A DNA stretch of 40,615 nt from Methanobacteriota archaeon (GTDB lineage: Archaea > Thermoplasmatota > Poseidoniia > Poseidoniales > Thalassarchaeaceae). Position 1 is the stretch's first letter. Each line of letters begins with the position of its first letter. The notes beneath the pieces were generated by a model. That model saw only the letters and a list, made by a program, of their open reading frames with translations. It did not search any database and was not told the origin of the DNA. This document shows positions 18,727 through 27,089 of the stretch, one piece after another. A program made the translations under genes and the position numbers. The stretch is taken from positions 1 to 40,615 of the forward strand of contig PATD01000044.1 in assembly GCA_002713585.1 (NCBI GenBank). Direction: 5' to 3'.

Positions 18727-19875
18727 ATGACTGGGGGGCTTCTTGGTACGGGTGACCGAGCGGTTAAGATTCATCATCTAGTGAAAGCACCGGAGAATAC
18801 ACCGGAATCAATCCGAATCCGTGAATCTTGGGATGCTTCTAGGCCGGCTACTGTCTATACCACTCCTGAACGACTTCCTGATGGAACTCCATGCACAGCC
18901 GCTACCGTCATTCTCCGAACTAGAGGTTGTGAATGGTGGTGGAAAAGTGGTTGCACTTTCTGTGGATATTTCAATGATGTACGAGATGATGTGACAAGTG
19001 AGGATTTGCATGCCCAATGGGAAGAAGCAAAACGACGCACAAATGACTTTGAAGATTGTAAAATGGTCAAGGTTTACACTTCTGGCACATTCTTTGAAGA
19101 TCGAGAAAATCCAGCTGATTGGCAGGAAGCCGTTCTTCGAGAAACCTACGAAAGGGGATTGCACCTGATTATTGAAGCTCAAGCACATCTCTGCAAAGAG
19201 GAAAAAATTCGATGGGTGGCCGAAAGACATCCAGGATGTACTATCGCAATAGGTTTGGAGGCCTACGATGATAATGTCCTCCGATTCCACTGCAACAAAG
19301 GATTCAACACCAAACAATGGCACCGTGCTGTGGATAACTTGCGCAAATACGGACTAAGGGTGAAGACATATCTCCTGTTCAAACCACCATTTATGAGCGA
19401 AGGGGATGCGATTGCTCAGACCGGAAAATGGATTCGGGCTGTTGCCCCTTTATCCGATGAAATCTCAATCAATCCGATGAACATCCAGAAGAAGACGATC
19501 GTGGATCGTATTCATCGTGCACGACAGTATCGGCCCCCTTGGCTCTGGAGTCTCATTCAACTCATCGAGGATGTGCATGAAGACGTTCAACCAGTTTCAG
19601 CAGAAAAGGCGGGCATGGGTACACGTGTCATTGTCCATCCTACTGCTGCCGGAATGATTCGAGGGTCACACAACTGTGGATCTTGTGATAGGGAAGCAGC
19701 AGCAGCTATTGAACGGTACAGTGTCTCTGCCGATTTACGTGAATTCGAAGGGATTGATTGCGAATGTCGTGCTCATTGGCGTACTGAAATAAAACTTGAC
19801 CAATCCCTTCCCACTCCAATGGGTATCGGACGAGACCGGAGAGCTCCTGTTACCGACATCCTTCGTGCACCGTAA
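18727..19875 (+). CDS. Radical SAM protein, archaeosine biosynthesis RaSEA (TIGR01210)-like
   Basis: 'TVILRTRGCEWWWKSGCTFCGYFNDV' (radical SAM cluster with WWW-SGCT-CGY signature) and C-terminal 'HNCGSCD...CECRAHW'. Confidence 0.78.
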   Translation: MTGGLLGTGDRAVKIHHLVKAPENTPESIRIRESWDASRPATVYTTPERLPDGTPCTAATVILRTRGCEWWWKSGCTFCGYFNDVRDDVTSEDLHAQWEEAKRRTNDFEDCKMVKVYTSGTFFEDRENPADWQEAVLRETYERGLHLIIEAQAHLCKEEKIRWVAERHPGCTIAIGLEAYDDNVLRFHCNKGFNTKQWHRAVDNLRKYGLRVKTYLLFKPPFMSEGDAIAQTGKWIRAVAPLSDEISINPMNIQKKTIVDRIHRARQYRPPWLWSLIQLIEDVHEDVQPVSAEKAGMGTRVIVHPTAAGMIRGSHNCGSCDREAAAAIERYSVSADLREFEGIDCECRAHWRTEIKLDQSLPTPMGIGRDRRAPVTDILRAP

Positions 19876-19983
19876 ACAGCAATCTTCGTCCTATTTCAAA
19901 CATAGATATCGCCCAACGCTTAAGGGCGGCAGAATGGTGGCCAACAATGCCCAACTGTGGGTGATTCCCTGGGGACTTATTCA

Positions 19984-20262
19984 ATGGAAGACGACGGCGG
20001 ATATGGCCTGCTTGATTACATGCGCTCTGATGAGGAGCCTGAACTAGGAAGAACAGTAGTCGGTTTCGGAGCGATGGCTCTACTTCTTTTTCTGGTTCTC
20101 TACGAAGTACTATTCCCTGGACACGGTCTCCCAGTAATCAGTGATATTGTTCCCCTTGTGACAGGTGTGATGGACAGTGGCATCTGGTTTTTCATCCTTG
20201 GAATCATGCTAGGTTTCTTCTCTCTCTTGGCGAACATTTTGTTCAAGGCGGTACAGGACTGA
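19984..20262 (+). CDS. Small membrane protein with two predicted TM helices
   Basis: MEDDGGYGLLDYMRSDEEPELGRTVVGFGAMALLLFLVLYEVLFPGHG...WFFILGIMLGFFSLLANILFKAVQD. Start ATG 19984 preferred. Ends 9 nt before the next gene. Confidence 0.7.
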   Translation: MEDDGGYGLLDYMRSDEEPELGRTVVGFGAMALLLFLVLYEVLFPGHGLPVISDIVPLVTGVMDSGIWFFILGIMLGFFSLLANILFKAVQD

Positions 20263-20271
20263 GGTGATATA

Positions 20272-22005
20272 ATGGATACAATCATTCAGATGATGCTAAT
20301 CTTCTGGGGATTACTAATCCTCTTCGCATGGCTCCTACGCAACGGCATGGGATTCGTTGGCGATGCACTGGCAGGTATGACCGGTTTCATGCTTGGGAAG
20401 GCACTCGGCCCGGGTGCGACCTTACTCGAAGGACGATCAGGAAGTGCCTCCTCAAGTTGGATTCATCATGGACTCATCTGGCTCTTTGTCGGAGCTAGCA
20501 TTACATTCGTCGATCTCTGGCTTGGCCATTCTCCTAATGACCTCTACAGCCTCCAGTCATGGAGTTGGAATATTAGTGGAGACTCTGCTTTCGTTCCATC
20601 TGTATTCGCTACTTTTGCAGGTGGCATACACATGATCCTCATCGGTGCAGCACTCCACATTATCCCACGGATGGCAAATCATTCTCTCGCATCCGAAGGC
20701 AATGCTGGGCTAATGGCACTCGTAACCTCTCTAGGTGTATTCACCGCAATCATCGGCACACAGTTCGGTAACGATATCGGGAACCTCATTGCTTTCGGCG
20801 GAAATACACTCGTTGCATTCGCCGCACTAGCCATCATCGCGAATGTCCTACTCACCGTTAGAGAGCAAGAAGGGCGCATTGAAATTCCACAATGGTTCTT
20901 CCTTTTCGGCATGATTGGTTACTTTGCTGCACAGATTGGATTCATTGTGAGCGGACCAGGTAATGCATCAACCACTCTTTGGATGATGCTTTTCCTCCAA
21001 AATGGCATTTACTTCGGTGGTGCAGCCTTCGGACTAGTGTACTACGCAGTTCCTGCAAGTACTGGACAACCTCTACCAAGTCGTTCTTTAATCGGCTTGA
21101 CTCTGATTGGTACTATCCTTACAGTATCACCAAGCGGTTATGATCCAGCAATGCTTGGATTCGCTGAGATTGCCCTTGGTCCACTGGAGCACGGTGTAAC
21201 AGAGGGGCTAAGCCTCGCCGCATGTGGGACAGAAACATCCTGCACGGGGACTCTTGTCCTATCTGTCTTAATGGCGCTGGCAGTTCCAGTAGCTTTCATG
21301 TTTGCAGGGAACGTACTCGCCGCAATCCGCCGCAGTGGTGCCCTGTTTGAAGACACTGCTCTGACAATGATTGCATTCGGGGCACTCATGACGCCTATCT
21401 TTGCTGTTGCTTCGCTATTCACAACGTTGGACTCGATTTCAGGTTCTGGTGAGCTTGCAACTGCGATCTCCAGTGTCCGTCTAGGCTCGCAGTGGGGTGC
21501 TTACATCCCGCTCGTTCTAGGTGGTGTCCTTGCCATCTTACCTGACATTACGGGCCGTGAACTCGATAGCCAATCAGAAGGGCGACGAGCGACTTACTTC
21601 CTAGCTGTAGGTGCAATTGGCGCTTTTGTATTCTCCTTGGCAGCCGACTTCGCAAACATTTCCTTTGCCGAAGCGATGATTATCGCTGATTCTGAGATTG
21701 AAGGAGCTGTTAGCAGCACGGCAAGTGAGCTAATGCCAATCGCCTCGGTCCTATTCTATGGCGCTGTTATCGGTGTTTTGTTCATCACTCAGAATGTAAT
21801 CCGAAGTGGTAGTACGGGAGCACCCGCAGGCACATTCGAAGCTGAATTCGATATCCTCGGACCCCAGAACTATGTCCTAGCTGGCCCCACTACCGTACGT
21901 GACCTTCTGACCGCTGGTGTAACACTCGACACAATGATCTCTCCAGAGGATAGTGACGATGATGGTGATCACGTAGGCCCAACACACCTCTCCGAAGAGG
22001 AGTGA
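20272..22005 (+). CDS. Heme-copper oxidase subunit I-like integral membrane protein, apparently lacking metal ligands
   Basis: 577 aa polytopic. Three recurring HCO-I-like loop motifs: 'ALHIIPRMANHSLAS', 'YYAVPASTGQPLPSRSL', 'LAILPDITGRELDSQ'. Canonical His positions appear substituted. Confidence 0.6.
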   Translation: MDTIIQMMLIFWGLLILFAWLLRNGMGFVGDALAGMTGFMLGKALGPGATLLEGRSGSASSSWIHHGLIWLFVGASITFVDLWLGHSPNDLYSLQSWSWNISGDSAFVPSVFATFAGGIHMILIGAALHIIPRMANHSLASEGNAGLMALVTSLGVFTAIIGTQFGNDIGNLIAFGGNTLVAFAALAIIANVLLTVREQEGRIEIPQWFFLFGMIGYFAAQIGFIVSGPGNASTTLWMMLFLQNGIYFGGAAFGLVYYAVPASTGQPLPSRSLIGLTLIGTILTVSPSGYDPAMLGFAEIALGPLEHGVTEGLSLAACGTETSCTGTLVLSVLMALAVPVAFMFAGNVLAAIRRSGALFEDTALTMIAFGALMTPIFAVASLFTTLDSISGSGELATAISSVRLGSQWGAYIPLVLGGVLAILPDITGRELDSQSEGRRATYFLAVGAIGAFVFSLAADFANISFAEAMIIADSEIEGAVSSTASELMPIASVLFYGAVIGVLFITQNVIRSGSTGAPAGTFEAEFDILGPQNYVLAGPTTVRDLLTAGVTLDTMISPEDSDDDGDHVGPTHLSEEE

Positions 22006-22014
22006 ACGGAACCC

Positions 22015-23289
22015 ATGAAGATCGGTTTGGTCGGTAAACCAAATGTCGGGAAGTCGACCACGTTCGCAGCATTAACCGAGACTTCGGTTGAAATTGCAAA
22101 CTATCCCTTCACTACGATTGAAGCAAATGTCGGTGTTGCATGGCTACCACTGAGAGATGATTGTGCCTGCAAGGAGCTTGTCAACAAAGCCGAGGATGCT
22201 GGTCGCCCCCTCGAATCAGATGTATCACGAGAAGGAAGTGTCTGCACGCCTCGTTCAGGTTCATGCATTGGACATCGCCGCATTGTTCCCGTAACTCTTG
22301 TCGATGTAGCAGGCCTTGTTCCAGGAGCACATAGTGGACGTGGGAGAGGCAATCAATTCCTATCGGATCTCGCTAATTGTGACGCACTAATCCAGGTAGT
22401 GGATGCTTCAGGCACTACTGACCTCGAAGGAAATCCCTCCGGAGAAGGAGCCTGTGATCCACTTGAGGAACATGAATTCCTCATCGGTGAACTAGATGCA
22501 TGGATTGCCAACATTCTGACTACATCTTGGTCGAGAGGAGCGAGGAGAGCTCAAGCTGAAGGGCAAAACGCGCTAATCCGATATGTACATGATCAGTTGA
22601 GCGGGCTAGGAGCTACCGAGTCCATTGTGGTCCATACTCTAAACACCTTCACTTCGGATCATCCTAATCTCCCAGTCCCGTGGTCTTGGCCAGAAGATAC
22701 TGTGCGCAATCTTGCTTCGAAATTTCGAGAGGCCCTATTTCCGGTCCATATCGCTGCCAACAAGGCGGACCTCGCCGAACCCAAAACCTGGTTAGCACTC
22801 AAGGAAACTGTCGAGATTATGGGAGGTCTCATTCAAGCTACCTCGGCAGAAACGGAACTAGCACTTCGCCGAGCATCAAAGGCTGGTGCGATAGATTACA
22901 GACCAGGAGACAACTGTTTCTCAATCCGTGAAGACGCTGAAATCAATGATGCTCAGCGTAAGGGGATCGACGCTCTACAGAAGCGGATTGAGGTTCTCGG
23001 AGGAACTGGAGTTGTTGCCTTACTATCTGCCGTTGTCTTCAATCGGCTAGATCGTATCGTAGCGTATCCTGTACAAGACGAATCGAAGTGGCTTGATGGT
23101 GAAGGGCGCATACTTCCTGATGCTCTACTCGTAAAACGGGGTGCAACAGCAAAGCACCTTGCCTACGCAGTCCACACCGATCTCGGTGATGGTTTCATCC
23201 GCGCCACTGATGCGCGTACCGGTCGAGTCATTGGAGCTGATCACGAACTATCAGACAATGACGTAGTGAAAATTCACGCGAAGACGTAA
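22015..23289 (+). CDS. YchF-like Obg-family GTPase/ATPase with C-terminal TGS domain
   Basis: G1 'GKPNVGKST', G3 'VDVAGLVPGAHSGRGRGNQFL', 'AANKADL', and a C-terminal TGS-like region. Confidence 0.9.
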   Translation: MKIGLVGKPNVGKSTTFAALTETSVEIANYPFTTIEANVGVAWLPLRDDCACKELVNKAEDAGRPLESDVSREGSVCTPRSGSCIGHRRIVPVTLVDVAGLVPGAHSGRGRGNQFLSDLANCDALIQVVDASGTTDLEGNPSGEGACDPLEEHEFLIGELDAWIANILTTSWSRGARRAQAEGQNALIRYVHDQLSGLGATESIVVHTLNTFTSDHPNLPVPWSWPEDTVRNLASKFREALFPVHIAANKADLAEPKTWLALKETVEIMGGLIQATSAETELALRRASKAGAIDYRPGDNCFSIREDAEINDAQRKGIDALQKRIEVLGGTGVVALLSAVVFNRLDRIVAYPVQDESKWLDGEGRILPDALLVKRGATAKHLAYAVHTDLGDGFIRATDARTGRVIGADHELSDNDVVKIHAKT

Positions 23290-23982
23290 TCACTCAGTGG
23301 TTGGATCATCAATGTTCAGAACGGGTTCCATTGCTACTTCGAAGACAACCGCTGTCCATGTGACGTCATAATCCTGACCGTCATCTCCATTCGCTATACT
23401 TGCTGGGAAAGGGGCTTCGACAACATCAGCAGTGATACCAACAAGCCATTCCCCACGAGCACTCGAATTATCGGACCAACGTGCAGAAATTTCAGACATC
23501 TTTGCTTCATCCTCGTAGGTTACTCCATCGTAGCCTTCGACAATTACCCAAGTCATGGAGAAGGCGTTTCCACCCCCACAATCTCCAGAGCCTGATTGAT
23601 CCTGAAGTTCGCCAGATACACCTACCAAATCCGATTCCCCAGAACCACCATCATTGAATCCGACATCGTCATTATCGTTGCAACTGACTTCAATAGTTAC
23701 TGACGCTACATTTCGGCTCTCACCAATCATTTCCTCAGTGAGAAGGAATAACGAATCGAAAGCCTCGCCATCACTAAGTTCACCAGTATTCTCTGTTTGA
23801 GTGAAGGACTCTTCCGTGAATGAGATCGACCAAGTACCGGATGCATCACTAACACCCGCATCATCGAGACCAACAAGACTCGGGACGAGAGCGAAGTAGA
23901 TGGGGAAGATTAGCATGAACAGAACTGAACCACCGAACATCGCCTGATTGCGACGATCCTGGAAGAATTCCTGCATGTCCAC
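23290..23982 (-). CDS. Hypothetical membrane-anchored secreted protein
   Basis: 230 aa. Single N-terminal TM 'AMFGGSVLFMLIFPIYFALVPSLV' then an acidic extracytoplasmic domain. No family recognised. Confidence 0.65.
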   Translation of the reverse strand: MDMQEFFQDRRNQAMFGGSVLFMLIFPIYFALVPSLVGLDDAGVSDASGTWSISFTEESFTQTENTGELSDGEAFDSLFLLTEEMIGESRNVASVTIEVSCNDNDDVGFNDGGSGESDLVGVSGELQDQSGSGDCGGGNAFSMTWVIVEGYDGVTYEDEAKMSEISARWSDNSSARGEWLVGITADVVEAPFPASIANGDDGQDYDVTWTAVVFEVAMEPVLNIDDPTTE

Positions 23983-24025
23983 GAATCACAACGATGGATT
24001 CCTGTTCTTCAATGTCCCGCCGAAG

Positions 24026-24559
24026 TTACTCTGACTCATCAAGAGACAGAGGGGGCCAATCAACCTCGATTTCATCCACCCGTTTCACCTTAGGATCCAA
24101 TCCCCACGCCTTTAACCGGCGACGTGAACGACCATACTCCGGTAAAAAATACCCAATACGACTGCGTTCACCGAATGTCCATCGATTCGGCATCCTAGGT
24201 AGTTCACGCGCCCATGCGCGAATGAAAGACGGCCACATCTCGTGATCTATAACATCGGGCAAAACCCATTCAGTCGTAGTGATTTCTCCTGCTGAACCAG
24301 GTGTATGAGACCAAGCCTGCATAGCAGCACCTTCCAGAGGACCGTCATCAATTAGAATACCAAAAGTGCGAGCTGATTGCTGAAGTGGGATGATAATCGC
24401 CATTCGGTGTACTGGTCGTTTACCTTCGTGCCGAACTACACGCCAACCCGCAGCTTCAGCAGCTAAGCGGAAGGCTCGAACGGTATCGACGGGGCCGACA
24501 CAAACCGGAATCTCATGCACAGTGGCGTGTTCCACAGATTGGAGAAGAGGTGTTGCCAC
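24026..24559 (-). CDS. Hypothetical protein (177 aa)
   Basis: Coherent ORF starting with GTG (24557-24559), in-frame TGA shortly upstream (24575-24577). No family recognised. Confidence 0.6.
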   Translation of the reverse strand: MATPLLQSVEHATVHEIPVCVGPVDTVRAFRLAAEAAGWRVVRHEGKRPVHRMAIIIPLQQSARTFGILIDDGPLEGAAMQAWSHTPGSAGEITTTEWVLPDVIDHEMWPSFIRAWARELPRMPNRWTFGERSRIGYFLPEYGRSRRRLKAWGLDPKVKRVDEIEVDWPPLSLDESE

Positions 24560-24692
24560 ATCACACTTCGGGAATCATGCCCGAACGCAGAGGGGGTGAT
24601 CTGCTCTGCGGCGTCCGTCCGGATAGCCGAACGGCCGGGTTATTCTCGAACCAACCCGTCTTAGACGGGGATCTAGGATGTCTACAGCGAGA
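24560..24692. other. Structured intergenic region with multiple inverted repeats
   Basis: TTCGGG(24567-72)/CCCGAA(24580-85); CGCAGAG(24586-92)/CTCTGCG(24604-10); GGGTT(24637-41)/AACCC(24653-57); CCCGTC(24655-60)/GACGGG(24664-69). Confidence 0.55.
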
Positions 24693-25007
24693 TTAGCCGA
24701 AGAGGTCGCCGAGGCCGCCGAAACCGCCGCCATCATCTTCCGCTTCTTCCTCTGCAGCAGGCGCTTCTTCAGCAGCAGCAGGTGCATCAGCACCACCACC
24801 GCCAGCGGGCGCAGCAGCAGCCACCGGAGCAGCAACAGCAGTAGCCATTGCATCACCGATGTCAACACTAGACAAGGATTGCACAAGAGCCTTCACTCTT
24901 GCTTTATCTGCATCCACACCAGCAGCTGTTAGAACAGCTGTGACTGTCTTGTCGTCAATTTCTTTCTCAGCCGAATGTAGCAACATAGCAGCGTATACGT
25001 ATTCCAT
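24693..25007 (-). CDS. rpl12: 50S ribosomal protein P1 (L12e/L12p)
   Basis: 'MEYVYAAMLLHSAEKEIDDKTVTAVLTAAGVDADKARVKALVQSLSSVDIGDAM', Ala/Gly hinge, C-terminal 'GGGFGGLGDLFG'. Confidence 0.95.
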   Translation of the reverse strand: MEYVYAAMLLHSAEKEIDDKTVTAVLTAAGVDADKARVKALVQSLSSVDIGDAMATAVAAPVAAAAPAGGGGADAPAAAEEAPAAEEEAEDDGGGFGGLGDLFG

Positions 25008-25030
25008 TTTTTTTCACCTTCTTTTTTTGT

Positions 25031-26050
25031 TCAACCGAAGAGATCTCCGAGGCCGCCAAAGCCGCCTTCATCTTCTTCTTCTTCCTCTGCCTCAGCCTCT
25101 TCAGCTGCCGGAGCAGCCTCCTCACCAGTAGACTCAGTTGTAACTGCAGCCGTTTGAGCTGCAGCACCGAGCATCCCAGCGAGTTCGTCGTCCAGGGCAG
25201 AGGAATCAAGGTGACCCGCAAGGGCCAATGCGCGCGAGTGTGCGCGAGACATGAAGATCGGGAGGGTCTTTTCATTGGAAACACCCGCTTCGATAGCGAC
25301 ATTGAATGCTTCACCGCTCGCCTTGGCAAGCAAGGTAGGCATGGTCTCAGAAGCATACCATGAGATGTTACAAGCAAGATTGAATGCACCAGATGTCGCC
25401 GTAATGACATCTGTGCGGAATGCATCGTAATCGATATTCAGTGAGTGGGCCGACATGACCGTCCCTTCTTCAAGAACGCCCGAAAGAATGAGCCCGATCT
25501 CAATCGGGTTGATACCTAGTTTGGAGAGCATCATACCTAGATCCCCTTCGATTGCCTGGCCTGCTTCAACGACTGTGGTAGTCTTCTGAATTACGACCTT
25601 GCCCTTGTCGATCTTTGCTGGAATTCCTACAGCACCTAACTCACCAACAATAGGTCCTGGAGCAAACTCGGTCTCACCCTGTTCAACAACTATGTCCTCC
25701 GGAGCAAGCTCTCCATCCTTTGCAGCACGACCTTGCCGGGTCTTGTTAAGTTCATCAGAAAGTTGGAACGCATTGTATTGATTGGTGTGGACAAGCATGG
25801 GCTGGACGACACCATCGAGAAGTGTCTCTAAATCATTCTCCTGAAGACCTGCTTCACTCCAAGCACGACGAATCAGAGTCTTCTTGGCCATGGTAGCAGT
25901 CATTCCATCACGAAGATTCGCACGCATATCGAGCATGTTAGTAGCAGGTACGCCAGCAATATCGACGATGCCGACAATACCTGGCTTAGCCAAAACGTCC
26001 TGAAGAACTGCGACACGATCTTTCTTCCATTGTGCTGCCTTTGGAATCAA
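25031..26050 (-). CDS. rplP0: 50S ribosomal protein P0 (L10e)
   Basis: 'AAQWKKDRVAVLQDVLAKPGIVGIVDIAGVPATNMLDMRANLRDG', C-terminal 'EEEEDEGGFGGLGDLFG' shared with P1. TTG start overlaps the L1 stop (TTGA). Confidence 0.93.
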   Translation of the reverse strand: MIPKAAQWKKDRVAVLQDVLAKPGIVGIVDIAGVPATNMLDMRANLRDGMTATMAKKTLIRRAWSEAGLQENDLETLLDGVVQPMLVHTNQYNAFQLSDELNKTRQGRAAKDGELAPEDIVVEQGETEFAPGPIVGELGAVGIPAKIDKGKVVIQKTTTVVEAGQAIEGDLGMMLSKLGINPIEIGLILSGVLEEGTVMSAHSLNIDYDAFRTDVITATSGAFNLACNISWYASETMPTLLAKASGEAFNVAIEAGVSNEKTLPIFMSRAHSRALALAGHLDSSALDDELAGMLGAAAQTAAVTTESTGEEAAPAAEEAEAEEEEEDEGGFGGLGDLFG

Positions 26051-26691
26051 TTGACCACCTCCACCTTAATCGATGGACCCATGGAGGTCTTGATGTAGCA
26101 AGAACGAAGATTGTTGGTTCCACGTTCCAGTTTCCCTACAACGCGTGTCCAAACCGCCATTGTGTTATCAGTCAACTCTTCAACGGACTGAGAACGAGAA
26201 CCGACTGCACCATGGAACGTAATCTTGTCACGGGAACGAATCGCTGTCGTAGTCCGAAGTCCGGAGGAAAGAGCGGCAATGTCCATGACTGGTGGAACGG
26301 GCCGAGGCATCTTTCCACGAGGGCCGAGAACCTGTCCAAGGTAACGACCGACGTTACCCATATGCGGGACCTCTGAAAGGAAGAAGTCGTGTTGCTTGGC
26401 AATCTTGCGGGCACGTTGGCGGTTGCTGCCAAGATCCTCGATCGTAGTCGGATCAATAACGTGAACTCCCGCATCCTTAGCCTTTGTAGCCATCTCTCCA
26501 GAGGCAAACATTGCAATCGAGATATCCTTGCCACGGCCATTAGGTAGGCGAATCTCTTCCTGAATTCTGTTACTTGGATTCTTGAGATCAACATCCTTGA
26601 TGGTGAACGCAATCTCAATAGTTTCTACGAACTTACGCTCGGGCGCCTCATCGAGGGCCTGTTGAATTGCTTGCTGAATCATTTCTCTCAT
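26047..26691 (-). CDS. rpl1: 50S ribosomal protein L1
   Basis: 'RKFVETIEIAFTIKDVDLKNPSNRIQEEIRLPNGRGKDISIAMFASGEMATKAKDAG...LGQVLGPRGKMPRPVPP'. Confidence 0.95.
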   Translation of the reverse strand: MREMIQQAIQQALDEAPERKFVETIEIAFTIKDVDLKNPSNRIQEEIRLPNGRGKDISIAMFASGEMATKAKDAGVHVIDPTTIEDLGSNRQRARKIAKQHDFFLSEVPHMGNVGRYLGQVLGPRGKMPRPVPPVMDIAALSSGLRTTTAIRSRDKITFHGAVGSRSQSVEELTDNTMAVWTRVVGKLERGTNNLRSCYIKTSMGPSIKVEVVN

Positions 26692-26749
26692 TCGTCGTCA
26701 CCTCCACGGTCTACGAGGGCTGTCCCCTCTCCCGTACTGCGTGACAGAC

Positions 26750-27028
26750 TCAGGCAAAGTGCGCTTCGAACGCCCCCTCCTTCATCTGCTTCAATGCCTC
26801 TTTGGGCTCGAGTCCTTCCACCTTCACGCGCATAGCGACACAGGTGCCCATAACTTCACGACAACGCGCAAAGAGTGTAGCACCGGTGAGGCGGTCCTGT
26901 TGCTTGTTAGCGACCTCTTTGATCTGATCCATTGTCAGATTCTCCGTCGACGCTTCCCAACTCCCGTTGCACTTGGCAACACCAAGAGTCTGGTTGATGA
27001 CGTGAGGTGTCTCGTTGCGTGCAGACAT
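26750..27028 (-). CDS. rpl11: 50S ribosomal protein L11, C-terminal domain only
   Basis: 'ETPHVINQTLGVAKCNGSWEASTENLTMDQIKEVANKQ...REVMGTCVAMRVKVEGLEPKEALKQMKEGAFEAHF' aligns with archaeal L11 CTD. ATG preceded by 'GGAGGTGATTAGAGG', with an in-frame TAG 6 nt upstream. Confidence 0.85.
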   Translation of the reverse strand: MSARNETPHVINQTLGVAKCNGSWEASTENLTMDQIKEVANKQQDRLTGATLFARCREVMGTCVAMRVKVEGLEPKEALKQMKEGAFEAHFA

Positions 27029-27089
27029 CCTCTAATCACCTCCTAGCATCGCGCCGACTTGCTTCCTCTATTTAATCGAACCGAATTGC

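Noticed and set aside
24586-24670. Possible tRNA (minus strand 'GGTTCGAGAAT' T-loop look-alike and nearby hairpins)
   Set aside because: Position 61 is not C, the T-stem does not pair over 5 bp, and no acceptor/D/anticodon cloverleaf could be drawn. Kept only as a structured region.
24700-24850. Overlapping long ORFs on the opposite strand in the P1/P0 genes (e.g. 24678..24932 +, 25031..25131 +)
   Set aside because: Low-complexity Ser/Leu/Arg-rich translations are shadows of the Ala/Glu-rich P1/P0 C-termini; the true coding strand is clear.
25031-25100. Shared 'GGFGGLGDLFG' C-terminus of P0 and P1 as an unusual duplication
   Set aside because: A shared acidic/hydrophobic C-terminal tail is the normal feature of archaeal/eukaryal P-stalk proteins.
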